A program made the position numbers and the translations under genes. DNA of 27,410 nucleotides from a virus, in the IMG/VR virus record IMGVR_UViG_3300006224_000033, positions 1-27,410 of that record; one strand, written 5' to 3'. This document shows positions 1-7,118 of this stretch, piece after piece (the first letter of the stretch is position 1; every line of letters begins with the position of its first letter). The notes below the pieces were generated by a model that saw nothing but the letters and a program-made list of their open reading frames with translations, had not been told where the DNA came from and did no database searches.

Positions 1-576
1 GAAAACACACGTTCCGGGGGGGAGAATAACCGAACCGTTGAAATTATACGCAACTGAAATAGGGACTGAATTTACTGCCGCCAACTGCATTAAACTTATC
101 CCCAATGGTAGGAATTGAGTTGAGGCAGCGGTTAGGGTGGCAGCTATCCCAAATCGTGCCTTATTAATGGTACTTCCCCCAAGAAGGCCATTTAGAATAG
201 GACCATTTGTAAACGCTGATATTTTTGCCCCTGTCGCAACCTCAGAACCGATGTTTGTGATAACCCCCAATTGAACATTTCCCTCAACATTGGTCCCTGA
301 AGCATATCCTATGTAATACCCTACAAGTACACAGTTTACCCCTGAACCATAAGGATTCCATAGTATGAATTTAGGGGAGATCGTACTTGTAATAGGTATA
401 GCAAGGGGGGTCGTAGAATATCCATGAAACGTCAATCCTCTGTATGTAGTATTGTAAATCCCTTCATGGACTACCGATGTCATTAATTCTGCTGTCTTTC
501 CGCACAACAGACTAACATCATCCCCATCACTGAATGATATATTAGAAAAGTTGTTTACAACCCCTTCTATTATCAA
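1..576 (-). CDS. Beta-rich virion-like protein, partial (paralog of the next gene), TTG start
   Basis: The reading frame stays open for 192 codons from a TTG at 576 to the window edge and has no in-frame ATG near its start. Its translation follows the neighbour at 573-1247 closely. It begins LIIEGVVNNFSNISFSDGDD, against MSILRGIVQAPTNISFSDGDD in the neighbour. Both then carry a CGK.AEL block, a TTPL.IPI block, a W(N)P.GSG block and a PPGT.V block near the C-terminus. The TTG overlaps the upstream stop codon (TTGA) and has GAGGT about eight bases before it, so it is translationally coupled. The protein is gly/ser/thr-rich and probably beta-structured, like a decoration or fibre-head protein. 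Function is unknown and the C-terminus is missing. Confidence 0.8.
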   Translation of the reverse strand, partial: MIIEGVVNNFSNISFSDGDDVSLLCGKTAELMTSVVHEGIYNTTYRGLTFHGYSTTPLAIPITSTISPKFILWNPYGSGVNCVLVGYYIGYASGTNVEGNVQLGVITNIGSEVATGAKISAFTNGPILNGLLGGSTINKARFGIAATLTAASTQFLPLGISLMQLAAVNSVPISVAYNFNGSVILPPGTCVF

Positions 577-1247
577 GTAGGTACCTCAGACCAGCTTATT
601 GTCTGTGCATATAAAGCACTTGAAGCAATCGTACAACAAATCCATACTGCCGTACCAGGAGGCACTATAATAGAACCTTTTGGATTTGAACCTGCTCCTG
701 GTACAAATGTTGCGTGAGCGGTTCCTGTGGCTGCTTCAAGGTTGATATTCCCAAGAGTATAGAACCAATTAGAAGCAGTTGGAGAAGTGGTCAGGGTGGT
801 GGTCCCTGCAATCGCTACCCTGCCTGCCGATACACCTCCACCCCCTACTATCCCATTTACAGGAGTTCCGGTCCCAAAGGCAGAAAATACAGACCCTGTA
901 GCAACTGTACTCCCGGCTACCGTTACATAGGATAACCCAACCGCCCCGTATGTTGCGGTCCCACTTACATACGCAAATACAATATTGATAATGGATAGAT
1001 TTCTACCGCTTCCTATCGGGTTCCACAGGCATACAGTAGGAGCCGTGCTTGTATAAATAGGGATCGCCAATCCGAGAGGAGTCGTCGAAGCGTGAAAGAC
1101 ATATCCCCTGTATGTCTGAGAATATAACTCCGAGTGCATTGGAGAGGTCAAAAGTTCTGCCTGTTTTCCGCAAATAATGTTGACATCATCCCCATCGCTG
1201 AATGAAATATTGGTCGGTGCTTGTACAATTCCTCTCAAGATAGACAT
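573..1247 (-). CDS. Beta-rich virion-like protein, first of a tandem pair
   Basis: This 224-residue protein is rich in Gly, Ser, Thr and Val, with alternating hydrophobic residues that suggest beta structure and no membrane segment. The ATG has a strong AAAGGAGG site upstream. It lies at the distal end of the capsid gene block, where decoration, head-fibre and minor virion genes commonly sit, and the following gene is its paralog. I do not recognise a named family. Because the copies are adjacent and full of matching blocks, they look like a local duplication that has diverged. A virion surface role is inferred from context and composition only. Confidence 0.75.
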   Translation of the reverse strand: MSILRGIVQAPTNISFSDGDDVNIICGKQAELLTSPMHSELYSQTYRGYVFHASTTPLGLAIPIYTSTAPTVCLWNPIGSGRNLSIINIVFAYVSGTATYGAVGLSYVTVAGSTVATGSVFSAFGTGTPVNGIVGGGGVSAGRVAIAGTTTLTTSPTASNWFYTLGNINLEAATGTAHATFVPGAGSNPKGSIIVPPGTAVWICCTIASSALYAQTISWSEVPT

Positions 1248-1268
1248 TTTAAAATCCCTCCTTTATGT

Positions 1269-1532
1269 TTATTCCTCATGTAAATATTCAGACTCAGCAT
1301 CACTTCTGACATCTTCTAAATCTTCCTTTAGATTTAATCCTTCATTCATTAAATGCGAGATCACCCTTAGTTCTGACAATAAATTATCCATCTTCTCCAT
1401 TAGGAGATAAGCTAACTCGCTTCCGAATATGATATTCCCTGCTTCGTCGGTATGGACAGCCTGAAACTTATCTCCATCGTGGCCATATATTCCTTTGGTT
1501 CCTGTGGTTTCTTCATAGACAGGACGAACCAT
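1269..1532 (-). CDS. Small acidic protein of the capsid operon, unknown function
   Basis: This is an 87-residue protein. Its first 40 residues look beta-like (GDKFQAVHTDEAGNIIFGSE) and are followed by a helical, acidic C-terminal half (about 42-87) rich in Leu, Glu and Asp that could form a coiled coil. The start codon shares one base with the stop of the upstream gene (TAATG), so translation is coupled. A short beta region with a helical tail is seen in some minor virion proteins encoded after the capsid gene, but I cannot assign a function. Confidence 0.7.
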   Translation of the reverse strand: MVRPVYEETTGTKGIYGHDGDKFQAVHTDEAGNIIFGSELAYLLMEKMDNLLSELRVISHLMNEGLNLKEDLEDVRSDAESEYLHEE

Positions 1533-1798
1533 TAATCAGTATCCCCCGTGATGTTCATCCCCATGTGCATCAGCATATTAAAGGGAGACATCCCTGAACT
1601 TGAATCGATCGCTTTCGGCATGGATTTTATTGCTTTCCCCTCATCTCCTTCTTTATCCACCTTAAACAGGTTGAAATTAGTGATTGATGTTTTCCACACC
1701 ATCCCCATTCTTGCCACTTCAAGCGATAGGTTGCTTGAGTTCTCCATAGCTTCAGGAGGGGCATCGGTTTCAAGTTCAAGGGTTATGATGTATGTCAT
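1532..1798 (-). CDS. Small protein of the capsid operon, unknown function
   Basis: The 88-residue protein begins MTYIITLELETDAPPEA. An in-frame ATG 45 bases upstream (1843) is possible, but the internal ATG at 1798 has GAGAGGAT at good spacing, while the upstream one would run into the preceding gene, which ends at 1821. The chain holds a Ser/Asn-rich middle and a Met-rich C-terminal part with MLMHMGMNI. It shows no Cys motif or membrane segment. Its stop overlaps the next start by one base. Function is unknown; position suggests a late, virion-related role. Confidence 0.65.
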   Translation of the reverse strand: MTYIITLELETDAPPEAMENSSNLSLEVARMGMVWKTSITNFNLFKVDKEGDEGKAIKSMPKAIDSSSGMSPFNMLMHMGMNITGDTD

Positions 1799-1820
1799 TT
1801 CATCCTCTCTTTTTATCCAC

Positions 1821-2015
1821 TTATCGTTTAAACCTATGAACATTGCTGATGACTGATCTATCTATCCAACCTGCCCCAATTTTTTTCTCAAGATATTTAC
1901 ATTTGTCAATCTCTTCATGGTTCAAGGATGCACAACCCCACTCTTTATGAAGATTATTTTCCAATTCGGATCTGCTTTTCCCAAGTCTGTTTCTTCCTTT
2001 AATGATTATCAACAT
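1821..2015 (-). CDS. Small basic hypothetical protein
   Basis: This 64-residue protein starts MLIIIKGRNRLGKSRSELEN and is rich in Lys and Arg. AAGGAG lies about seven bases before the ATG. It sits between the beta-helix gene and the small capsid-operon genes on the same strand. Nothing in it resembles a known catalytic motif. The segment GRNRLGKSR recalls a P-loop only superficially (no GxxxxGK[ST]), so no nucleotide binding is claimed. It is a real gene by spacing and ribosome site, with function unknown. Confidence 0.55.
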   Translation of the reverse strand: MLIIIKGRNRLGKSRSELENNLHKEWGCASLNHEEIDKCKYLEKKIGAGWIDRSVISNVHRFKR

Positions 2016-2069
2016 CTTCCTACTCCTTAAATATTGGGGGGATATAGCGCCCCCCTTCGCTTAAAAATG

Positions 2070-3059
2070 TTAGATGGTTACAATACCGCTCTCACCCTCG
2101 GTATCAGCCTGTACCATGTTCCCAACCTGTGCAATGGTAGTAGGAACATTTCCTATCGTTCCGGCAGCCGCCAAAAGACCATCCATCGTTGTAGCCGCAT
2201 AACCGAACCGATTATTTGAAATTATTCCTGTCGGTCCTGATGCGAAAGAGATATACTTATTAACTACACCGTGATTTGGCAAACCATCGGTAAACCAACA
2301 GTTGTTAACGAGCAACCCTGAACCCTGATCTGCATTGCAGAAAATATCCACATCCCTGACAGTCGTTGTGCCTGAGAATACGCAGTTTGTAATGTGCAAT
2401 TTATTGATAGCTGCGTAAGCAGACCTTATCGCAATGCTGTTTGGGTTGTCAGAGAACAGGCAATTATCAATCTTCATGTAGATGGCGGTGTCTAAATAGA
2501 TACCTCCACCACCAGAAATGAGATGTCCTTTTGCATTTCTAATCGTGCAGTTTCTGATTGTAAAACCGCTTGCCCTTCCTATCGTCCCATCATTAACCGT
2601 CACAATAATGCTTGCGGTGTCTGCGGTCTGACTTGTCCCTGTCCATTCCATCCCTTCCGTTAGGAATGAATGCCCCCTGATGGTTAAAACAGGAGTCCCT
2701 GCCCCTGCTACAGTTGTCTTTATTTGAGGACCAAGATAGGGCATACTTTGATCCTGAGCGCACCCCAATATTGCTAATTGAGGCGTACTCAAGGGGATCG
2801 TAATGTTATCGAGATAATAAGTTTGGACAGACCCGGTAGTCGTTCTGGGCCTTACATAAATAGTTCCACATTTCGAGGCCAAATTTACTGCTGTCGTTGG
2901 GATATCTACTGCATCATCAGGAGATTTCCCCCCATTGCTTGCTATCCCATTATCTCCATCGACAAAAAAGATGTTTTCAGAGTTAAAAATATCCGCTAAT
3001 CTTACACCACCGATATTCGGTGTTGCAAAAATCCCATGAGGAAATCTTGATACTGTCAT
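2070..3059 (-). CDS. Right-handed parallel beta-helix (pectin-lyase-like) virion protein
   Basis: The 329-residue protein has a pectin-lyase-like body. From about residue 60 to 285 there are repeated short beta rungs of the type I..NCTIRNA, IDNCLFSDN, ITNCVFSGT, VNNCWFTDG and ISNNRF, the Asn/Cys ladder typical of parallel beta-helices. The first 60 residues form a non-repetitive head that could attach to the virion. The gene lies directly after the major capsid gene. Such proteins in phages are tailspikes, capsid-attached fibres or polysaccharide-binding or degrading proteins. No catalytic residues can be assigned by eye, so binding versus cleavage is open. Confidence 0.8.
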   Translation of the reverse strand: MTVSRFPHGIFATPNIGGVRLADIFNSENIFFVDGDNGIASNGGKSPDDAVDIPTTAVNLASKCGTIYVRPRTTTGSVQTYYLDNITIPLSTPQLAILGCAQDQSMPYLGPQIKTTVAGAGTPVLTIRGHSFLTEGMEWTGTSQTADTASIIVTVNDGTIGRASGFTIRNCTIRNAKGHLISGGGGIYLDTAIYMKIDNCLFSDNPNSIAIRSAYAAINKLHITNCVFSGTTTVRDVDIFCNADQGSGLLVNNCWFTDGLPNHGVVNKYISFASGPTGIISNNRFGYAATTMDGLLAAAGTIGNVPTTIAQVGNMVQADTEGESGIVTI

Positions 3060-3105
3060 TTTACACTCCTTTTAATTAGGATGTCTGCCCTGTCTAATGC
3101 ACACA

Positions 3106-3172
3106 CCGGGGGAATTTCACCCTCCGCTTACCCAGTATGGAGGATGCCACCCTCTTCAGGTGACACCCCCCG
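3106..3172 (-). repeat. Nested inverted repeats between capsid and beta-helix genes
   Basis: The 123-base gap downstream of the capsid gene is GC-rich and foldable. CGGGGG at 3107-3112 can pair with CCCCCG at 3167-3172, and CCTCC at 3121-3125 can pair with GGAGG at 3139-3143 inside it. On the transcribed strand no U-run follows, so it is not a simple terminator. It may be an mRNA stabiliser, processing site or attenuator that keeps capsid protein made in excess over downstream products. Confidence 0.4.
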
Positions 3173-3182
3173 TTTGGTTAAA

Positions 3183-4112
3183 TCACGATACTGCATGACC
3201 GTATATAAATCTCCAATTCGTAAACCCATTGGCATACCTACCATAGATCGAATGTTTTACGGTAAAGGTTTCAAAATCAACAGTCGTGTTCGTTTCAGGA
3301 GGTATGCGATTGAGCCAAACCATAAACTTCTTCATAAGGCTTGAATCGACCATGAACCAGTTGTTTGTATCGTAGTCGCTCAGTCTCAGCCAGTTCAGAA
3401 CATCGTAGCGTCCTTTGTGGACGTTGATGGTTCCTTCGGCAGAGTCTAAGCCTCTCTCTGTTCCGGTGATTTCAAGGGCCTTGTCGTAAAGTTCATCCGG
3501 CACGATCAGCATATTAGGTTCAATCACGATCCTTTCGCTGATGTCGTTCCTGAACTTCTTCATCAGGATTCTTGTTGCAGCAACAGAGGTCTTGCTGATT
3601 GCAGAAGTCCCTGCATTTGCGAACCCGGAAGAGGTCGATGTCCCCGACTTTGTGGTATGAGATGAACTGCAAAGTGCTACGCCTTCCTCAGAGATCATGT
3701 AATCAAACGCTGAAGAAAAAGCATAGGCAAGTGGTCTTGCGGCAACCTTGGACTCAACTCTTCCATAAGAGTTTCCAAGCATCCCCGCAGCGTCCATCAT
3801 CACATTATACTTCTTGTCATCAAGAAGTTTTCTCTCAAACATGACACCGCCAGCATACTCCTTCGGTTCAATCTTGGTGTAATACCCAGGGGAAAGGCTT
3901 AAATAAGTCAGCTTCCCATTAAACTCAGGAATATCAGGCAAAGCGCCAATGTCGTAAAACTCTTCCTGTGCCGAATCACCGCTGATGACACGATAAACCT
4001 TGTTAATCATGTCCTCTTTCTTCTGAAGTTCAGAAATTGCGTTTTCGGTCACTTCTCGTAAATCATTAAACAACAGTTTAGTAAACTGTGAACTTGTTAT
4101 TGGGTTAGGCAT
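3183..4112 (-). CDS. Major capsid protein (HK97-type fold, Mu gpT-like)
   Basis: The 309-residue protein forms the icosahedral head shell. It resembles the Mu gpT and related HK97-fold head subunits. It has an N-terminal helical part (about 10-45), a middle with YTKIEPKEYAGGVMFERKLL, the block ALCSSSHTT (146-154) matching the LFS..H loop of gpT-type capsids, a helical spine (SVAATRILMKKFRND) followed by IEPNMLIVPDELYDKALEI, and a C-terminal beta part ending WRFIYGHAV. Length is normal for the family. AAGGAGGAGG precedes the ATG. Upstream neighbours are a scaffold-like and a decoration-like gene, the usual head gene order. Confidence 0.9.
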   Translation of the reverse strand: MPNPITSSQFTKLLFNDLREVTENAISELQKKEDMINKVYRVISGDSAQEEFYDIGALPDIPEFNGKLTYLSLSPGYYTKIEPKEYAGGVMFERKLLDDKKYNVMMDAAGMLGNSYGRVESKVAARPLAYAFSSAFDYMISEEGVALCSSSHTTKSGTSTSSGFANAGTSAISKTSVAATRILMKKFRNDISERIVIEPNMLIVPDELYDKALEITGTERGLDSAEGTINVHKGRYDVLNWLRLSDYDTNNWFMVDSSLMKKFMVWLNRIPPETNTTVDFETFTVKHSIYGRYANGFTNWRFIYGHAVS

Positions 4113-4129
4113 CGTCTCTCACCTCCTCC

Positions 4130-4951
4130 TTATGGTCTTTCAGGTTGGAACTGGTACGGGTTGATTCTGAAAATCGCATACTCGTCTCCAGCTGTTTTAA
4201 GGTTAATTTCCATTACATCGAGCCACAAATAGTTGGTCGTGTAAGAAGTGGCGTGATCGTTTCCCCACTGTTCGATGTATGTCCCCACCGCATCAAACAT
4301 AGCCTTGCACGTTCCGAGAGTAATCGCCACAGGAACAAAGGTGTCCCCTACTGCGATGTCGTATGGCCATGTGAGATAAAACGTGTGTGAGGTCGTGCTT
4401 GCAGAATAGGATGGTCTGTAAAGACCCATGTTATTACCGCTCCTGCAATACCACATGGCGTTATATGCAGGATAGGTGTGGTCAACCGCTGCGGTTGTAA
4501 TGGTAGAACCATCAGTTGAAGCAGTCGTATTCGTCACGACATCACAGGCGGTTCCATAGGCAGTATCGAAGATCCTACCTTTAATGAATGTCGATGAATC
4601 AATTACAGCAACCTCAGCCATAAGGGCAGGATCACTCGGTCCCCACATACTCCTTGCCCCGATATATTCTCTTGCAAGCTGAGCGGCCTGAGTAGAAACC
4701 GAAGTCCCGTAATTGCCCTTATAGGTTGTATTAAATGTGGGGGCTTTGTTGTTAAATCCGACAACGATACCAAGTGGATTCTGATTCACACTCGTATCTG
4801 CGGCCCCTGCCACGTCCCACGCTTTCAAACCCTGTCCTGAATCGGCAAAACACCATGATACAAGTTGCCCTTCGTACAGGGTGACAGCGTTATAATCTAC
4901 CGGAAACCAAAAGGTTGCCACCGGTTCACCAATGACAGTAAATCCAGCCAT
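4130..4951 (-). CDS. Probable capsid decoration or head-stabilising protein
   Basis: This is a 273-residue, Thr/Ala/Gly/aromatic-rich protein that looks all-beta and lacks signal peptide or membrane segment. It starts MAGFTVIGEPVATFWFPVDY behind a clear GGAGG site. It sits directly between the scaffold region and the major capsid gene, ending 17 bases before it. In many tailed phages the gene in this slot encodes a capsid cement or decoration protein. The LYEGQLVSW and NPLGIVVGF segments resemble the small-barrel openings of some cement proteins, but the chain is longer than the usual cement proteins of 100-150 residues. Function is inferred mainly from location. Confidence 0.55.
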   Translation of the reverse strand: MAGFTVIGEPVATFWFPVDYNAVTLYEGQLVSWCFADSGQGLKAWDVAGAADTSVNQNPLGIVVGFNNKAPTFNTTYKGNYGTSVSTQAAQLAREYIGARSMWGPSDPALMAEVAVIDSSTFIKGRIFDTAYGTACDVVTNTTASTDGSTITTAAVDHTYPAYNAMWYCRSGNNMGLYRPSYSASTTSHTFYLTWPYDIAVGDTFVPVAITLGTCKAMFDAVGTYIEQWGNDHATSYTTNYLWLDVMEINLKTAGDEYAIFRINPYQFQPERP

Positions 4952-4978
4952 ATTAATCCCTCCTTTATTTTGTGATTT

Positions 4979-5329
4979 TTAACCTCTCCATGTTACGCAA
5001 CCACAGAATGAACATCCCGTAGAAACCACCGGATAATATCCATAGCAAGACACTTCATAGATAAGTGGTTCGCCATAGACAAAATTACCAATGACCACCA
5101 TCGGATATCCCCCTGACAAACTGTTCAGGTTCAATATCGGATAGTAGACAGTTTCTACGTTTGAGTGTTCAGATTCCTGACTGCGTTCTATTTTGTTTAT
5201 AAATCCGCAATACCAGCACCGATACCATTCACCAGAATCATCGAGGCTACCGGGAATAGGGATACGTCGCCTTTCCCTTGGAATCCTCTGTGTGGCAAAG
5301 TTACCATATCGGTTTCTGGTCCTGCTCAC
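4979..5329 (-). CDS. CxxC zinc-ribbon-like protein in the head operon, GTG start
   Basis: The 116-residue protein has two cysteine pairs, CWYC near residue 38-41 and CSFC near 106-109, a spacing that could bind one zinc ion by bringing the ends together. The N-terminus is very basic (RTRNRYGN, RIPRERRRIPIPG), so nucleic-acid contact is possible. The start is a GTG that shares its first base with the scaffold stop codon (TAGTG), indicating coupled translation with the scaffold. I do not recognise the family. A minor head protein or assembly factor is the contextual guess. Confidence 0.65.
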   Translation of the reverse strand: MSRTRNRYGNFATQRIPRERRRIPIPGSLDDSGEWYRCWYCGFINKIERSQESEHSNVETVYYPILNLNSLSGGYPMVVIGNFVYGEPLIYEVSCYGYYPVVSTGCSFCGCVTWRG

Positions 5330-6081
5330 TACCTTCTTGCTCCATGAGGAACTTCAGACTTTAAGGCATCCCTGACTGTATCTTCCTTGAGTCCCCTTCT
5401 GCGTACATACTCGGCAGCTATTTCATCCAGCTCTATGTTAGCAGGGGATGAATGATCGCTCCTTGAAGATACGCTGAGGTTAGTGGGTGCGGTCTGTCTT
5501 TCTCCTCTGACATTAGGCTTAACTTTTCCGAGTTTACGGGAAAGGATAGCCATTTTCGCATTGGTATAATTCAGTTCTGAATCAATCATCGGGTTCCACG
5601 TTTTTGGGTCATAAGGGTCCCCACGCTTGACATTGTAATTTTTCATCATCTCTTCCACTACTTCATCGTGAATCTCAGGGTCTGCTATGTTCCTTAGATT
5701 ATCCATATATAATTTCTCATACTTCCTGGTTGCTTCAAATTCATCCCTTCTCATGCGTGAATATACTTTTCTTGCATCTTCTGGGGTGGATATATATTCA
5801 GGTTCATCACTTACCTGAGTCTGAGGTTCACGTTGGGATTTAATCTCGATCAGAAGATTTTTCATTTCAGAAAGTTCATCCTCTAACCTTTTGACCTTTC
5901 TTCCGAGATTAGACCTTTCCCTCTGGTCAATGTCATCTCGCTTCAAATCCTCCTTCGCCTGCCTTAAATCTTCTTTTGTTTCGTGAATCTGTTCTTTAAT
6001 CTCTTCGTTGCCAGGGGAGTCAAGAGTCCCATCGGTCACGGCTTGGGTGACGGTAGTCTCTTTCTCATTGCCTTCTGTCAT
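5329..6081 (-). CDS. Probable capsid scaffolding protein
   Basis: The 250-residue, strongly charged protein has a long coiled-coil segment (about 25-85) rich in Glu, Lys and Asp, no cysteine, and a C-terminal helical part ending in a basic tail (LKSEVPHGARR). This layout, with its place two genes before the major capsid gene, fits a scaffolding protein that guides procapsid assembly through a basic C-terminal helix and is then lost or cleaved. No protease domain is visible. AAAGGAGA precedes the ATG. A terminator-like hairpin sits just upstream, so scaffold and capsid messages may be made by readthrough or from an unseen promoter. Confidence 0.75.
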   Translation of the reverse strand: MTEGNEKETTVTQAVTDGTLDSPGNEEIKEQIHETKEDLRQAKEDLKRDDIDQRERSNLGRKVKRLEDELSEMKNLLIEIKSQREPQTQVSDEPEYISTPEDARKVYSRMRRDEFEATRKYEKLYMDNLRNIADPEIHDEVVEEMMKNYNVKRGDPYDPKTWNPMIDSELNYTNAKMAILSRKLGKVKPNVRGERQTAPTNLSVSSRSDHSSPANIELDEIAAEYVRRRGLKEDTVRDALKSEVPHGARR

Positions 6082-6109
6082 AAACTGTTTTCTCCTTTCG
6101 TTGTGAAAT

Positions 6110-6147
6110 AAAAAAAGGGCTAACGAGTCTTTCGACTACATTAGCCC
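6110..6147 (-). terminator. Rho-independent terminator inside the late operon
   Basis: On the minus strand GGGCTAA pairs with TTAGCCC, with an inner AGTC/GACT stem closed by a GAAA tetraloop, and a run of seven T residues follows at once (6110-6116). It lies after the 62-residue gene and before the scaffold gene, in the direction of transcription. Confidence 0.85.
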
Positions 6148-6175
6148 CAGGTGTTCTGATAGCTATTTATTAAAT

Positions 6176-6364
6176 TTATTTATTCGGTCTTATCCATACA
6201 TCCTTATCTATGTGACTTAAATTAACATTCCAAACTTGTATTCTGTGTCCCCATATCTGAATATCACCACATCTTAAACACTCCTCTTTCCAATCACCAT
6301 TATTAAACTCTTCAATCTTTATCATCTTATGTCCAAATATTCTGCATCGTAATTTCACCTTCAA
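6176..6364 (-). CDS. DUF1660-like small zinc-ribbon protein
   Basis: The 62-residue protein opens MKVKLRCRIFGHKMIKI and carries ECLRCGD near residue 29-33, giving the C...GH...C..C pattern of the small phage family DUF1660 (opening C[RK].FGHK). It probably binds one zinc ion; the function of that family is unknown. AGGAGG lies upstream of the start. It is the last gene before the internal terminator. Confidence 0.65.
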   Translation of the reverse strand: MKVKLRCRIFGHKMIKIEEFNNGDWKEECLRCGDIQIWGHRIQVWNVNLSHIDKDVWIRPNK

Positions 6365-6386
6365 CCTCCTTTGTTAGGATAGTTTA

Positions 6387-6686
6387 TCATGCTTTTCCAG
6401 TTACATTTTTAAGTTCAATCCCATTATTGACTTTTATTATTTTACCAACATCTTTTTTCATACGAATATTTATTCTTATTTTCATGTCATAATAAATACT
6501 TGCTAATCTTTTAACTGTGATTATCATATCTTTTTCAATAAATCTATCAAAATGAAAAGAATAATCGTCAAAAACAAACGTCAACAAATCTTTTATTTTA
6601 ATTATATCTGCCATTGATGCAATACTGCCTACAATCGGATCTGTCCTCCTACAATAATCAACAAATCCCTTTGTTTCCCAATTCAT
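6387..6686 (-). CDS. Hypothetical protein between portal and scaffold
   Basis: The 99-residue, Ile/Lys/Asp-rich protein is predicted to mix helix and strand, with no Cys pair or membrane segment. Its ATG overlaps the stop codon of the 42-residue gene upstream (ATGA), so the two are coupled. I do not recognise it. Its base composition is more AT-rich than the flanking head genes, which may mean the small-gene cluster 6176-7118 was acquired separately. Confidence 0.55.
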   Translation of the reverse strand: MNWETKGFVDYCRRTDPIVGSIASMADIIKIKDLLTFVFDDYSFHFDRFIEKDMIITVKRLASIYYDMKIRINIRMKKDVGKIIKVNNGIELKNVTGKA

Positions 6687-6811
6687 GATAGCTTTATTGA
6701 CTCCGTCTTCTTAATAATCACTACTTTGCCTGCTTCCATCTTAATAACCACTTCTCCATAAAATTTCTTATTTATCAGTTCTTCAAATAATCTTATTAGA
6801 TTATCTAACAT
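6683..6811 (-). CDS. DUF2292-like 42-residue protein
   Basis: A short frame encodes 42 residues beginning MLDNLIRLFEELINKKFYGE, followed by VVIKMEAGKVVIIKKTESIK. The helix followed by YGEVVIK..AGKVV.I.KTESIKL matches the pattern of DUF2292, a family of tiny proteins of unknown function found in bacteria and phages. Its ATG lies eleven bases inside the end of the upstream gene and its stop overlaps the next start (ATGA). Tight packing on both sides supports it as real despite its size. Confidence 0.7.
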   Translation of the reverse strand: MLDNLIRLFEELINKKFYGEVVIKMEAGKVVIIKKTESIKLS

Positions 6812-7118
6812 TGTCAAGCACCTTTTTTATTTCCCCAATACCTTCCAGATAAGCCTTTACCTTTTCACTCCTAATACCAACCTGGTTTTTAAGATGCTTA
6901 AACTCTCGCCTGTCTATTTCTGTATCTTTTTCTTCGCATATCTTTTCCAACAACTCTTCCATTCTTATAACATCAGCAAGCAATAACTCTCTTCCAATCT
7001 CTGTTTCAAATATAGCATTAAAAGAAGGATATAGCTTGTTCAAATATTTAACAAGCATCGCCCCTCTCTTTCGGGTCATTTCAAGATAAGTATTGATGTC
7101 GGATAGTCCAAGTTCCAC
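6801..7118 (-). CDS. Helical hypothetical protein after portal, GTG start
   Basis: The 105-residue protein is almost entirely helical by composition (many Glu, Lys, Leu, Arg) with coiled-coil potential around 40-80. The start is a GTG whose first base is the last base of the portal stop (TAGTG), so it is coupled to portal translation. A short helical gene after the portal could be a head-completion or assembly factor, but no motif confirms this. Confidence 0.6.
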   Translation of the reverse strand: MELGLSDINTYLEMTRKRGAMLVKYLNKLYPSFNAIFETEIGRELLLADVIRMEELLEKICEEKDTEIDRREFKHLKNQVGIRSEKVKAYLEGIGEIKKVLDNVR

